In this document: piece after piece, positions 1-11,654 of the stretch
Layout: each line of letters begins with the position of its first letter
Numbering within the stretch: the first letter of the stretch is position 1
DNA from: Sycon ciliatum
Taxonomy: Eukaryota; Porifera; Calcarea; Leucosolenida; Sycettidae
DNA: 64,000 nt
Assembly (NCBI RefSeq): GCF_964019385.1
Contig: NC_088655.1
Coordinates: 21,748,126-21,812,125 of the forward strand
Reading direction: 5' to 3'
Position numbers and translations under genes: made by a program
Notes under the pieces: model-generated
What the model saw: only the letters and a program-made list of their open reading frames with translations
What the model was told of the DNA's origin: nothing
The model's database searches: none

Positions 1-475
1 CTGCACTACCCATAATTGATTCCCCGGCCGAAGAACCTGAATACAGTGTACATGTACGCAACACTAGTTCCATTTTCTGCAAGAAAAGGCTTGCACATCA
101 ATGCGTATAAATACGGTATTGAATTTGATAATAGAGAGGTTCCGCACTACGTAAAGTTGAGCAACTTTACGTTAGTGGGTGGGGAAAACCCGTGAATTTA
201 GCAGTATACATGTACTATAGTCTGTTTCAAAAAGATTTACAATCAGGTTTGGGTCTTAAAAAGTATGAAGATAAGGGAAATTTGGACAACAAAGTACATA
301 GAATGGCTTGTTAGGACACGGCAAATTGTTCTGTGAAGGTTTCGGACCAATTGGACCAGCCGTTAAGGAGTTAGAATTTCGGCCAGGTTTCCTGCCTTTT
401 CCCATGGTTTACCATTTGCCCAGGAAGCCAGTATCGATTTTCTTATCAAAACCCACGATTTATCCTTTCCTTTTT

Positions 476-540
476 GGCCTTGTGGTTATGAATGCTGTCT
501 GCTGACCATGAAGTTGTGAGTTCAAATCCCAACCTATCCT
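476..540 (+). repeat. tRNA-like SINE head (tentative)
   Basis: A segment resembling tRNA promoter boxes: TGGTTATGAATG as an A-box-like motif and AGTTCAAATCCC as a good B box about 40 bases later, followed by a T run. No full cloverleaf can be folded by eye, so this is read as a SINE-head remnant and not a tRNA gene. Confidence 0.3.
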
Positions 541-1380
541 CAAGTCAAACTTTTTTTTCATTGTTTTGGTGATCAAGCTGGTGCAAGACAAAGAAGATGG
601 CTGCACCAAACGACTTGTTGTTGAAGCTCGCGCTTCCTGCCGAACTGGCTGACACTTGACTGGCTCACGCCATGTGAACACACCCACAACACTGCAATGG
701 TGTGAGTGAATATGGAAGTCATCGCGCTGTAGCTTTTTGAGATTTATTTTAGTTTCAAGATCGCCAATTTATTTGAATTTAGCAGTCAACGCCGTCTTCT
801 ATCAGCGTTCACAAGCGTCTGCTTTTCTCAAAATGTCGTCGAAGTCACATGGATAGCTTTGCCAAGTCATGGCCTTGGGAATGAGTCAGTGTCGATGTCG
901 TTTTCGTCACACGGTGAGTAAATTGCATCGCAGCTCAAAGAAACTATTTTGGTCACAAAACGAATTGGGACACATGCCGCTCGTCAACATTTACAACACT
1001 TTCGTTTCGACATGTCCTCTCTGACTCCATTATCGATACGAGGAAGAACTCGTTTGTTGTAAACCAGACGTACATGACTGTATCAACGTGAGTGAGTTGT
1101 CATTTTTCCTGCTTTCGCGCGGAATATTTCTTCGAGTTCACAGTGAGTTTTTCCAGGCAGCGCTCGAGTGCTCATACGGTAAGACGCCAAACTCTGCGGG
1201 CGATCGCCAGGATTGCAAATCTTTTTGAAACGGACGGTAGTAATCAATCAGTAAAATCCAAAGAAACCGCTAGAAGCAGTATGCGTAGTAGTCTACGGCC
1301 AAGATACCAGAAACCGTATCAAACTCAGCACGGGGTTCGAGGTACTAAAACGATTACCAAATTAAGTCAAGGATTGACCA

Positions 1381-1996
1381 TTACATGCTGCATTCTGCCA
1401 CTGCTAACGTGATCGAAGGGCAGCCGTTGATTCTTGACGCTTTGTGCCGATGACCTCTCAGGGCTGTGACTGCGGCATTGACCAGTGCAAAAGACAGTTG
1501 AGTGCGGATGTATGCCATGACGATAGAGAAAGGCTCGGACCTCTTATCGGCCAACATGGATGCAATCCGAGCGTAGAGATTGCCAGCTGCCTTGCCATGA
1601 CCACCTGTAGTGCTGAGCACGACCGGGATGAATGATCCATGCTCTACCTCAACGACTCTTCTCTCATAACTTCTTCTCTTTTCCTTTTCGTGCTTGCGGT
1701 ACACTGCCGGGATTGATGACTTCTGGTTCGAGGGGGCAAATGGGTTGAAAACCCGGACATCAAGGAATGTCCTCTCAAACCGTCCACCATACAATCCACT
1801 GACTGCGATATCAAGGCGCGCGTTGTCGTCGGTGATGGTAGATCTCAAGGGGAAGTGTTCCCCCGAGAGAGGCTGGAGATGGGGTTCGACGGCTACATCA
1901 TGGGCAACTTCCCGGAGAAGGTGGGCCGTGATGTCCCGAATCTCGTTGTGGCGGAGAGAGGGATAGCCGCCCAGCGAGCAGGACAGTGAATTCGCG
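1381..1996 (-). pseudogene. LINE-type reverse-transcriptase C-terminal fragment
   Basis: The minus-strand reading frame is open from about 1996 to a TAA at 1381. It contains, in order, SLSCSLGGYPSLRHNEIRD, then LLREVAHDVAVEPHLQPLSG, then FERTFLDVRVFNPFAPSN, then VVEVEHGSFIPVV. This block (CP-GG-PS-RHNEIRD, DVRVFNP-APSN, EVEH-SF-P) is known from the C-terminal end of non-LTR retrotransposon polyproteins that are abundant in marine invertebrates. The polymerase domain and its YADD motif are absent, so this is only the tail of an element. It lies inside the TIR element at 131-2272 and has no start of its own. The exact LINE clade is uncertain. Confidence 0.6.
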
Positions 1997-2284
1997 AGTT
2001 TGCACTCTACTTACGGAAAGTTGTCTACGTAGAGTACGTAGATAGGGCTCTGATAACGTAGCTGGTCCGTAAGTGGATTGGGGTACAAATTTATGACTCT
2101 CTCCCCAGGTCGATCTGGTCGTACACTGCCGCGTTCGAAGTTGCCAAGGGCAGCTACGTGATTTGAAAACTCCGTATGGCGGAACACAGATGCGCATGCA
2201 GTTTACGTAAGACTTTCCGTAGATCGACTACGTTTTTTACTAACGTAATTACGTTATGCGGAACCTCTCTATTGATACACGTAC

Positions 2285-2575
2285 ATGTACATAGGGGCTC
2301 CCGTAAGAAGACCATAGGTCTGTGGGAAACACCCTAGTAAAATAAAAATAAAAATAATAATAACATGTAGAGGCGCTACATGTTGGCCATCATTAATTTT
2401 AGGGCATTCCATTGGTGACACAATTATAGGTCCTGATCGGTGGAATATGCTGCCTTCCACTGTTCGCGCTTATCGCCCATTTGTTCGTTCATGCTTAACC
2501 TTTCTAGGGGCTCCCGTAAGAAGACCATAGGTCTGTGGGAAACACCCTAGTAAAATAAATAAAATAATAATAATA
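2285..2575 (+). repeat. Two tandem LINE 3' ends with stem-loop and AATAAA-like tails
   Basis: The same 3' UTR occurs twice, at about 2291-2345 and 2505-2560: GGGGCTCCCGTAAGAAGACC, a short hairpin (GACC-ATA-GGTC), GTGGGAAACACCCTAG, then A/T-rich tails of TAAAATAAA type. Between them (2435-2505, plus strand) lies a short coding tail reading DRWNMLPSTVRAYRPFVRSC. This matches the W-LP--VR motif at the C-terminus of LINE reverse transcriptases. These are therefore 3'-terminal fragments of two LINE copies inserted next to each other. Confidence 0.6.
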
Positions 2576-2601
2576 TCCTTTAGCCAAAAAAAGAAAAGAA
2601 A

Positions 2602-3026
2602 TTATAGCAATAAAAACTGCTTTATGGCAGTTTTCTAAAAAAAGTTATTGTGTTCTAGTCCATGGACCCCGTCTAAAAAGTAAGAAATTAACGAAATGTG
2701 ATAGCCGAAAATTAAAATTTCACACAAAACCTCACAATAATCACAAACAGGATGCGAGACGACCTTTTCCCCTCGTGGTCCTCTTTCATATGCAAGCATG
2801 TTGGCGCAGTACATGTACGTGTACAAGTACAAGTGTCGGAATAAACAAGTGTTGAAAGCCGTACTATTAGATCTTCAAGTGTCGTGATTATTGTGAGGTT
2901 TTGTGTGAAATTTTAATTTTCGGCTATCACATTTCGTTAATTTCTTACTTTTTAGACGGGGTCCATGGACTAGAACACAATAACTTTTTTTAGAAAACTG
3001 CCATAAAGCAGTTTTTATTGCTATAA
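2602..3026. repeat. 143-bp inverted repeat at the 5' side of a LINE
   Basis: Bases 2602-2744 are the reverse complement of 2884-3026 with no mismatch seen by eye; 139 bases separate the arms. The right arm runs directly into the endonuclease coding region of the LINE that follows. The left arm is therefore an inverted copy of the 5' part of that element. Confidence 0.8.
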
Positions 3027-5630
3027 TAAACATTTGCAGCCTACGACATAAAACCCATGTTATAACTAAGCTAATAGATGAGCACTGCCTAGATCTGCTG
3101 GCGGTTACGGAAACGTGGCTCGACTCAAGCATCTCGGACACTGAGGTTTCTGTACCAGGCACAATTCTCTTACGTCGAGACAGGCCGTGCGCTGATGGAT
3201 GCACTTGCCTATCCTCCTGCGCTCCATGTCGTAAAGGAGGCGGGATCTGCATCTTCGTAAAGGAACATGTTAAGGCTAAGCACATCTTGGACCACTCACA
3301 CTCCAGTCTAGAGTTGATGTGGCTTAGAGCTGGCACAGGCAAAGATAGTACCTTGTTTGGTTGCATATACCGTCCCCCATCCGAGCCGGTAGAGTTTTGG
3401 AATCGGCTCGCTACATCCACCGAGCAGCTGGACGGCGAGAATAATATTGTGTTGCTAGGTGACATAAATGTGGACTTTCTGCGTCAGACGTCCAGTGCGT
3501 TCCACCATCTCAAAGACACGTTGCTACTTCCGTGCAGACTGGCCAATAAAGTAACTGAAGCAACAAGAATAACATGCTCTACCCGTACATCCATTGACTG
3601 TATTCTCACGAACATTGATCGAGTTCCGTCAGCCTCTGTCGTGGACTGTGAGTTTTCAGACCATCGCCTCGTCATTACTTCCGTCCCAGTGCCCATCATG
3701 GATGCGCGGAGCAATACTACTACCCATCAAACACGCAGAGACTACCGGAACTTCAACGCTCAGCGTTTCTGCGATATGCTGCTGTCCTCCGATCTTCATA
3801 TCTTTACATCCCGTACCCCAGACCTGATGTTGGACGAGTGGACAGGGAAAGTCAGTGCTGTGCTTGATATCATCGCACCGTACGCAACCAGGAAACAAAG
3901 GAAGTCCCGTCGGAAAAATTGCCCGTTCATGACCTCGCCCCTCCTTGCCTTGATTAGAAAGCGCAAATCGATCTTCAAGAAACTAAAAGCTACTAACTTT
4001 CGAGACGAGAGCCTATCTGTACAATTCAAGCAGCTGCGCAACCAGTGCAATAACTTGTATCGACACCTACAGAATCTATACTTTTCAGACCAGTGCCAGC
4101 GGTATGAACGGGAGCCTCGGCAGTTCTGGAAAGCCTTGAATATGATCATAAAGCGTTCCTCTCCGAAGCAAACGGTTACCATCCCACCTGAGCGATTGAA
4201 CGACTATTTTCACTCGATTGTCACAGATAAGGAAGCGAATTACAAGCTCCCAATGGGACCTGCTAAATCCGACGACCTTACTACGTTTTCAGCCGTTACA
4301 GTAGCAGAGGTGAAGCTTCGGATCGGTGACCTTCAAAGTAATAAAGCCCCTGGACCGGACGGCATTCTTCCGTGTCTACTTAAAATATCAAAAGACGTAA
4401 TTGCTCTATCACTTGCTATCTTATTCAACACTTCCCTCTCGTCTGGTCAATTCCCATCCTTGTTCAAAATTGCAAACATTACACCAATTCTGAAGTCAAC
4501 TCAAGGCCCCCGCGACTGCCCTTCTAACTACCGCCCAGTGTCTTTGACATCTATCCTAGCCAAGCTCCTGGAGGGGCTTGTGTTTTCTCGTATACATCTT
4601 TTTTTTAATGATCGTTGCCCATTCCATGTGGACCAGTTTGGCTTTCGGAAGCACCGTTCTACCGGACAGCTTCTCACCAAGGTTACGAACGACTGGCTTG
4701 TCTCGCGCGACGCTGGAGTGCATACGGCGGTTGTCTGTATTGATTTGAAAAAAGCGTTCGATATGGTGAAGCATCGGCAGCTTCTTCTTGCTCTCGCAGC
4801 TGTCGGTATTTCGGGAGCGGCCCTGGCCTGGTTCCGATCATACCTTTGTGCCAGACAACAGCGGGTGGTTACCCACACTGGAACATCTCCGTTGGTGGCA
4901 ATCACTAGTGGCGTGCCACAGGGCACCATTCTGGGTCCGGTTCTATTTAACATCTATGTACGGAAGCTCCCATTGACAGCAGAGGCCTTTTCTTGCAAGC
5001 TCCCGATGTTCGCTGACGACATGACGTTGTATGCCAGCAGACGTACACAAGCTGAGGCCGTCGCTACCGTTACTGATTCGTTATCTGCAATTTCTGTGGA
5101 TCTAGACGAGCTTGGGCTGCGCAACAAAGACTGTAACTTTGATGATTTCTAAGTCTTCTCAACCCCTCTCAACTCCAATCGTTTTTAACCAACAGCCTCT
5201 GACTCAAGTGTCTAGCACGAGAATCCTGGGAGTCATTGTAGACAGTGATGTTTCTTGGTCTGGTCACATAGACTTTATCGTTAGGAAGACTTGCACGAAA
5301 ATTGGCGCTCTTCGACGGTGTTTTCGGCAACTAAGTTTGAAGGCAAAACGGCAGTTTATCCTCTCTGTTATCCTGCCTGACTTATTATACTGCTGCTCTT
5401 GCTTTGCAATGAAGCTATCCGCCAAGGACCGACAGCGACTCTCGTCCGTTTATCGTCGTTCTGTACGCGCTGCTTGTGGCTCGAAACTACAAGATGACGT
5501 CATGCCGCTGTTAGCTAGATTGTCGATTGATCCGTTTGAACATTACCTTATTCATAGCATTGCTAAATTTATCCATGTTAATCATGTCGTTTTCCCTCTC
5601 CCAAATCTGACGGACCTTTTCCCTCAGTAG
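3027..5630 (+). pseudogene. CR1/L2-group-like LINE ORF2: APE endonuclease + reverse transcriptase, frameshifted
   Basis: The frame opens upstream of any ATG. The first part is an APE-type endonuclease: INICSLRHK, LLAVTETWLDSS, GGGICIFVKEH, then CIYRPPSEP and LLGDINVDFL. The reverse transcriptase follows: NKAPGPDGILPCLL, NYRPVSLTSILAKLLE, CIDLKKAFD, SGVPQGTILGPVLFNIY and the catalytic MFADDMTLY. The frame is lost at about 5110-5150, where one frame ends and the next resumes with VTLMISKS and RILGVIVDSD. The C-terminal part continues to a stop at 5630. The element is 5'-truncated or rearranged (see the inverted repeat) and not functional as it stands. Insertion by target-primed reverse transcription is the family mechanism. 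Confidence 0.85.
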
Positions 5631-5639
5631 TAAGTGCGG

Positions 5640-6650
5640 GGCGGGTTCTGGCCCACTTTTTGACCTTTGACCTTTGGGCCAAATAAGGCACACTGTGTCG
5701 GTCGTGCTTGGTCTGGCCCCGGGACCCCCCAGAGTTTGACCTTTGACCCCTGGCATGCCATAAATGTGCCATAAAGGTTCTTTTCCGTGGCGAACGTGCA
5801 CTTGTGCACGTTCGGTGCATTCGCACCGGGGAGTAGTAAAATACGTACTATTCCCTGATTCGCACGACATAGATGTGCATTGCATGCAGCGAATGACATA
5901 TTGCGCATGCGCGCATACGCACGCGGAGCATGTGACTTTCAGTGGCCCTGCGGAAAAGACGCAGTGCAACACAAGGTGTACTAGTAGTACATGTGTCATT
6001 ATACTACTCCCTGATTCGCACTTCGTAGATGTGCAGCAAACAAGTGAGTTCACGTGCCATGCACTCGTTGAGCTCCAAGATCAGAATTCGGCTCAACATA
6101 GTACTAGTACTTGAAGTCACCGCTCCCATTACGTCATGTACATTTACATACACCCTGTTGAAGCACTGAAGCATCGGTTTTCGGGGAATTCAACATGCGA
6201 ATTTTTGAAAATTCGGCGAAAAGATGGGTAATTTCTTCAAAACCACTGTTTTTCGGCGAATTTTTCGCCCGGCCGATTAGGGAAATGCCTACTGTCCATG
6301 CAGGTCCATTAGATGCAAATTTCTATTTTGATCAGGATACAGTTAGAATCAACCGGCTACGCCCGGAGTATCATGCATTAAAACAATAATTATTATTGAA
6401 GGGGTGTCACAGTGAAGCAGTGTTGCTACGCACCGCAAATCCCCTCTGCACTGCATCGAATCTATACTGGAGAATCCAGAGTGACCAGCAAAGAGTCACA
6501 ACCCGCGGGTATCCAGTCACACTCAGGCATATCCACCATTCCCCACATATTCACTGTAACAAAACACAATACTGTTTACTATAATGCACTTTTATTTAAA
6601 TGGACTTGGATGAGTCTGTAGAAGAGAACACAATGCACGCACACGCACGC
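5640..6650. other. Noncoding stretch, no gene recognised
   Basis: There is no convincing coding sequence here. A roughly 30-base direct repeat, CCCTGATTCGCAC..TAGATGTGCA, occurs near 5852 and 6008. TGACCTTTGACC-like repeats occur at 5655-5750. A/T-rich sequence near 6588-6598 includes AATAAA on the minus strand, which could serve as the poly(A) signal for the zinc-finger gene to its right. Confidence 0.5.
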
Positions 6651-6656
6651 ATGCGC

Positions 6657-6700
6657 GGACACACACACACACACACACACGCGCGCGCGCACACACATCT
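6657..6700. repeat. (CA)n/(CG)n microsatellite
   Basis: An alternating run of CA units with an internal CGCGCGCG block. Confidence 0.9.
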
Positions 6701-6800
6701 AGGTTATAGTGCTATACACGTATCTAGGATTTAGGAAGCACGAGAATATGTCGAAGCACCCACACATATCCCTTCATGCAGTGTACTTCAGTAGCCCAAC

Positions 6801-6874
6801 ACATTACGACCGCTATAGCACAGGACCATCACAAAACACATTACGACTGCTATAGCACAGGACCATCACAAAAC
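6801..6874. repeat. 37-bp tandem duplication, 2 copies
   Basis: The unit beginning ACATTACGACCGCTATAGCA is repeated immediately with one visible substitution. It lies in the inferred 3' UTR of the zinc-finger gene. Confidence 0.8.
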
Positions 6875-7014
6875 ACTACACACTGTTACTACACTGCATA
6901 CACAGTTACTACACTACGCCTGTTAGTAGCTGTTACAAGTACTTACAAATAATTTTGAAAACAAATGGCACATCCCGAAGACGGCAGCTAGCTCCAGACC
7001 TTCATACATCATCA

Positions 7015-7598
7015 TCATCTGTAAAACCAAGCATGAGCGCACACAAACACTATTAGTGTCACGAATACGGAAGCAGGGTAAGACAAGAGGATACGAAACA
7101 AGTAAGTATCGCTATAACGAGGGGGATAAGTATACATGTAGACAGAGCAGTGCTTACTTACAGGGTCCGGATACGCTCCATGGCGTCCCGGTAGTCGGAC
7201 TGCAACAGCAGCCCGACTTGCCGGCCCTCCCAGTAACGGGCTCGATGGGCCGCACCCGCCAGGTGTGCGGCCACGGCCTGGCCTCCCACCAGCCTTTCTC
7301 CACTGTAAAAACGAAAGAAACCGCAGAAAGCACAGTGTCATAGAGCTCTTTTGTTGGGGGAGAGAGCTAGGAGTACTGCACACTTACCATTTGTCACAAT
7401 ATATTATAAGAAAGAGGCGGCGCTTGACGCACCGCCTCAGGTGCTGAAACAGGGGTATAACCCCTGTAAGTTCCACACCGCAGTGACATGTGAAAGCCAT
7501 ACTGTAATGATACTGAAGTGAAGGTGTGAACCGCAAAGCAAGGCCTTTACCTTCTTCCTGTCGAATTCGCTCTCCAGCTGCATAACGACATCATCCGC
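7015..7598 (-). CDS. 3' end of a spliced gene with a U1/matrin-type C2H2 zinc finger (partial)
   Basis: Four coding exon pieces on the minus strand fit together in phase. The most upstream (7598-7551) reads ADDVVMQLESEFDRKK and ends at donor AAG|GTAAAG; its start is lost in the assembly gap. The next exon (7443-7388, 56 bp) follows acceptor TTTCAG and reads HLRRCVKRRLFLIIYCDK, ending phase 2 at ATG|GTAAGT. The third (7302-7162, 141 bp) follows TTTTTACAG, completes the split codon, and reads CGERLVGG...MERIRT before CCT|GTAAGT. The last (7018-7015) gives Leu then TGA. Across the splice the protein has C-x2-C-x12-H-x5-H (YCDKCGERL...AAHLAGAAHRARY), the spacing of U1/matrin-type RNA- or DNA-binding zinc fingers. 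The full domain make-up and function are unknown because the 5' part is missing. Confidence 0.6.
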
Positions 7599-7798
7599 NN
7601 NNNNNNNNNNNNNNNNNNNNNNNNNNNNNNNNNNNNNNNNNNNNNNNNNNNNNNNNNNNNNNNNNNNNNNNNNNNNNNNNNNNNNNNNNNNNNNNNNNNN
7701 NNNNNNNNNNNNNNNNNNNNNNNNNNNNNNNNNNNNNNNNNNNNNNNNNNNNNNNNNNNNNNNNNNNNNNNNNNNNNNNNNNNNNNNNNNNNNNNNNN
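7599..7798. other. Assembly gap (200 N)
   Basis: Exactly 200 N, which looks like a placeholder of arbitrary length. The upstream exons of the zinc-finger gene and part of the GA-rich repeat fall here or beyond. Confidence 0.99.
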
Positions 7799-7870
<72 letters not shown>

Positions 7871-8220
7871 CAAAGACAGCAGGATAAGGAGGGTGAGGGA
7901 GTAAGAGACAGAGACAGACACAGACAGACAGAAAGAGGGAGAAGAAGAGGAAGAGAGAGAGAGAGGGAGTCAGACAGACAGAAAGCGATTGAGACGTAGA
8001 CATGGACAGAGACTGAGACAAACAAACAGAGGAAACGCACACACAAAGAGAGATAGCAGATATCCATGGGAGAAACAGAGAAAGACACACACAAAGAGAG
8101 GGGAAACAGAGATCGCAGATATCCATGGAGAAACAGAGAAAGACACACACAAAGAGAGGGGAGAGAGAGAGAGAAAGAGAGAAAGTGACAAACAGATAAA
8201 CACAAAGAGAAACAGAGACT
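7799..8220. repeat. GA/GACA-rich low-complexity tract
   Basis: (GA)n passes into (GACA)n at about 7824-7868, then into imperfect GA-rich sequence. A degenerate duplicated unit of about 55 bp, containing GCAGATATCCATGG and AAAGACACACACAAAGAGAG, lies at about 8050-8160. All long reading frames here are repeat artefacts. Confidence 0.9.
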
Positions 8221-8353
8221 AACAATGACAAGAAAAATAGTAAACTGATGAGATATCAATATTAATTTGGCTGCAGATCAGCCCCATCACTGGTCAAGAT
8301 GGGACAATCTGTAGCAACATGAAGTATCATTGACCCCCTTTGCACTAAGCATA

Positions 8354-8618
8354 TGTCGTCGTTTTTTTTCGGACCTGACGATAGCCCTTCGGATTACTCT
8401 CTCACATGTACCACAAACAGAGAACTGATGTTTGTCTTCACTCCAAAGAGAGTCTCAAGAAGAAGGCAAAACCAGAACAACAAGAATGCGTCCAACTGCA
8501 GGCATGCGCAACCTGCGCAGTCTGCGCACGGTCCGCACGCGGTCCGCACACCGACCATGCGGACCCAGCACACACGTGCCAAAAGGGGCACATACCCTCC
8601 AAAAGGGCAGGGACAACA
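8354..8618 (-). repeat. 3' LTR of the Gypsy element (left copy)
   Basis: Starts TGTCGTCG and ends GGGACAACA on the plus strand, i.e. TG..CA. Aligned to 15326-15580 over its whole length. The flanking CATA is at 8350-8353. Confidence 0.85.
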
Positions 8619-10485
8619 TACGTCCACATAAAAAAATCCATCCTCTACTGAGGATGGGAGAGAAGAAAAACAAAAAGAGAAGACAGACAGGAAGAAGAAA
8701 TAAATGAAATATGTACATCATAGATAGGCCAATATAAAAAAAAGAGGCACAAACGAGACCGTTGGGCAAGTGACGAGTAATTCAGGAGGGTTGACACCAG
8801 CCGGGAGCCCCGCGAAACTGTGCAACAATGAAGGAACCTGAAAGCGACATTTTCAAAGAGGACCCCGGCTGGCGAGCTGCTCCACTTATTAATGCCCTAT
8901 CCTTGTAGGGGTCTTTTCTAGAACAGCACCAACCTAGGACACCACTCACCCAAAGGAATCGACGAACAAAAAAATACAGAATGAGGAAAAATTATGGTAA
9001 TTCGTTGACACAATGGACCTCAACGAGGAAGACCAGTTCCGACCCCACAGGGGAAGGGGAAGGCGCACTGTCCGGCACGCTACCAGCCGGTGACGGATCA
9101 GCGAGGGCGGCGCGATGCTGCGCCGCTCGGTGTGCCCGGCGCCTTAGGCGAGAGCGGTGAGACCGTCAGCGGCGAGGCACCACTGATGCTGGCGCTGCAG
9201 ACATCACCGGCGAGGGAGCAGTCAGAAGGGAAGCCGGACGCAGGTCTTCGGGAAACCAGTCAAAAAATGTTTTCCACTCCTCGATTAGGTCCAACGTCAT
9301 GGCCGGGTCGGCGAGGGCGACACTGAGCAAAAAAAGACAAGAAAAAAGAGGAGAGAAAGACGAAACAAAACCAACTGGGAGTATCCATGGTATAAAATAT
9401 TTACATTACCAACCTCGCCACGAGAGGTCTAACTGACCCTCCTCAAGGGCAGCATAGCCACCCGGGGGCAGTGCACACCTCCGCCGAGGACGTGGTGTCC
9501 TGGGCGGAGTAGGATGGGTGGGAGAAACCGGAGGGCTCTGCGTCGGGGTCACCAACGGACTACTCGGCAAGGAAGAGGAACCCAGGCGAGGAGAATCAGG
9601 AGGACTCGGGCAGGGCTACCCGGGGACTACCCACCAAGGGAGGGGAACCCTGAGCACCAGCAGGGGGCACAGCCACCGGAGATGGTGGATGTGTGAGGAG
9701 GTAGCCCGGCGGCTGAACGAACCCGGGGACCGACCTCGCAAGTGGGGCCGGCAGAAACAGAGAGGGCCCACCCATGGAGGCAACCGCCAGTCTTTTAGGC
9801 GTGGCGGACCCGGAAGCTGGAACCCCTGGGGGAACAACTACCTTACCCTGCACCACCCGCAACCTATCCACATGCGTAGTGAGGTGCTTAGAATGTCGGG
9901 GTGAAGGAGGAGGACCCACCCGGACAATAGCACACACAACTCCCTTCACCACTCCCACCTGCCACGGGCCTGTCCAGGGGCGGAACAGCTTAGGGCTGGA
10001 CCCAGAGGGGGGGGGGGGCGGAACAGCGTGGAGCCAAACATTGTCCCCAGGTTGTACCGTGGGTAGATAAGTTTGGCGATCGTACGCTGCCTTAGCCACT
10101 CTGTGGGCTACACCGAGGCGGTCACGTACAACGCCAAAAGCCCGACCCAAAGACGACCGAAGATTGGACACGTACACAGGCAAAGGGGCTTCCACGGGGG
10201 TATTAGGTGAAGGTAAGAACAAGTCCAAGGAAAGACGGGCCTCCCTCCCAAACAGGACAGAATGGGGAGTAAACCCGGTAGAGCGGTGGACCCCCGTATT
10301 GTAGGCAAATTGCACCAGGGAAAGATGTTTGTCCCACGAGGACTGATCACCCTCGACGGTACGCCCGAAGAGCAACCTGAATAGTACGATTGGCCCGCTC
10401 TACCAAGCCATCGGTACGGGGTCGTGCGTGATTTACACCCCCCCCCCCCCCCCCCCCAACAACTAACACAGGCATGACATAAGAC

Positions 10486-10930
10486 TAGGGCTGCAACGAA
10501 TATTCTATTTCACAAACGAACGAATACTCATCCATAACGAACGAATAACGAATATTCTCTCAAAATGCTGAATTATTTCTAAGGGTGAAACAATTATTTA
10601 AATAGGAACTAAATCGATTTTTTTGTGAATGAATCGAATATTCTATACCTAAAGAATCTTAGAAAGAGTTTGGCTAGTCCCCAGTTGTTCTAGCCCAAGT
10701 AGATGTCTAGTGGAGTCATGTCCACTACTCCTGTGAGTCATAGTCCCCTTTCTCAGCACAAAACACATGTACATATCACTCCATCCGTTCAAGAATTACT
10801 ACAAATAGATCGACAGGAGCAGAGTGTGCGCACGTGTCAAAACGAACGAATGTTCTAAAGGGGAAAATATTCCTTCCATCGGGCTCCTAACGAATATCAA
10901 TCGAATATTCGAATATTCTTTTCAGCCATA
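10486..10930. mobile_element. hAT-like MITE inserted in the Gypsy integrase
   Basis: Starts TAGGGCTGCAACGAATATTC; the other end read inward is TATGGCTGAAAAGAATATTC. The 8-bp flanks are CATAAGAC (10478-10485) and CATCAGAC (10931-10938), differing at one base. The length of 445 bp, the 8-bp TSD and the AGGGCTGCAACGA-type terminus all fit nonautonomous hAT elements. It is A/T-rich with repeated CGAATATTC and no ORF. Confidence 0.8.
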
Positions 10931-11094
10931 CATCAGACGGCTCTCAAAATTTGGGCCCCGATCCGAGTGCAACTGGCTAGGGACACCAAACTTCATAAAT
11001 ACCCGTTCGACCAAAAGGTCCCCCACAGTCTCAGCTCTCATGTCCTGAAGGGGAAGAATTTCAACCCATTGAGAAAAATGGTCTCCAACCACTA

Positions 11095-11417
11095 CAGTCC
11101 ATTCATTGGAAACTGCCACTCTAACTTTTTGGTGTCTCCCGCACATAGTTGTAGATACCATGAAAAAACATTACATTCTGCATTGTGTGACCCGTCCATT
11201 TACTCCTTGCCACATTTGAGGCCACAAAAAGTCCAAGAACAGGGAAATAGAAATTCAGCCAGGTTTTGCAAAATTAGGACAGGTATGCCCTTGCAAAATG
11301 TATGGAGAAGCAGATCCAAAACCCAGATTTTTGAGATTTTCAGTGGGTTTTTGATCCTCAATTCGGCCCAAATCCGACTTTCAGAAACCAGCAGGACTGT
11401 TTCCGATGAATGGACTG
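11095..11417. mobile_element. MITE with TA target duplication, TIR CAGTCCATTCA
   Basis: The ends are CAGTCCATTCATTGGAAAC and its near-perfect inverse (one mismatch). TA flanks at 11093-11094 and 11418-11419. It interrupts the integrase core of the Gypsy element between its two catalytic blocks. Probably Tc1/mariner-like. A second family member is at 16718-17089. Confidence 0.8.
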
Positions 11418-11654
11418 TAGGGTATAATTATTTTATTCCCACGAGCAGTGAGAGGTAAGGGTCCCATGATATCCATGGTAATGACCTCAAACAGGGCAAC
11501 CACACGCACAGTGCCGAGCCCTAGGCAAATCTTTGCCACGCTCACACACTGTACAACATTTATAAAACACCGAGACATCGACCGATATTCCCGGCCAGTA
11601 TGCGACTTTACGAAGCCGAGCCAATATGCGGTCTGAACCAAAATGGCCAGATGT

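Larger units (their letters stand above)
131..2272. mobile_element. DNA transposon-like element, 15-bp TIRs, 5-bp TSD TGATA
   Basis: The two ends carry the same inverted sequence: ATAGAGAGGTTCCGC at 131 and its reverse complement ending at 2272. Direct copies of TGATA flank the element (126-130 and 2273-2277). Just inside the left TIR, a short palindrome built on ACGTAAAGTT lies at about 150-173; the right end has related ACGTA-rich sequence, and another inverted repeat (CTTACGGA..TCCGTAAG) lies at about 2010-2074. The interior has no recognisable transposase. It carries a tRNA-like motif near 476-535 and a LINE reverse-transcriptase tail on the minus strand. Superfamily is not assigned; it is probably a nonautonomous element that has gathered other sequence. 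Confidence 0.72.

Noticed and set aside
7437-8259. Long SLSLSLS/SVCLSVCLS-type open frames
   Set aside because: Translations of GA/GACA repeats running through a block of N.
9518-9904. Arg/Gly-rich plus-strand proteins
   Set aside because: Antisense of the proline-rich integrase C-terminus of the Gypsy element.
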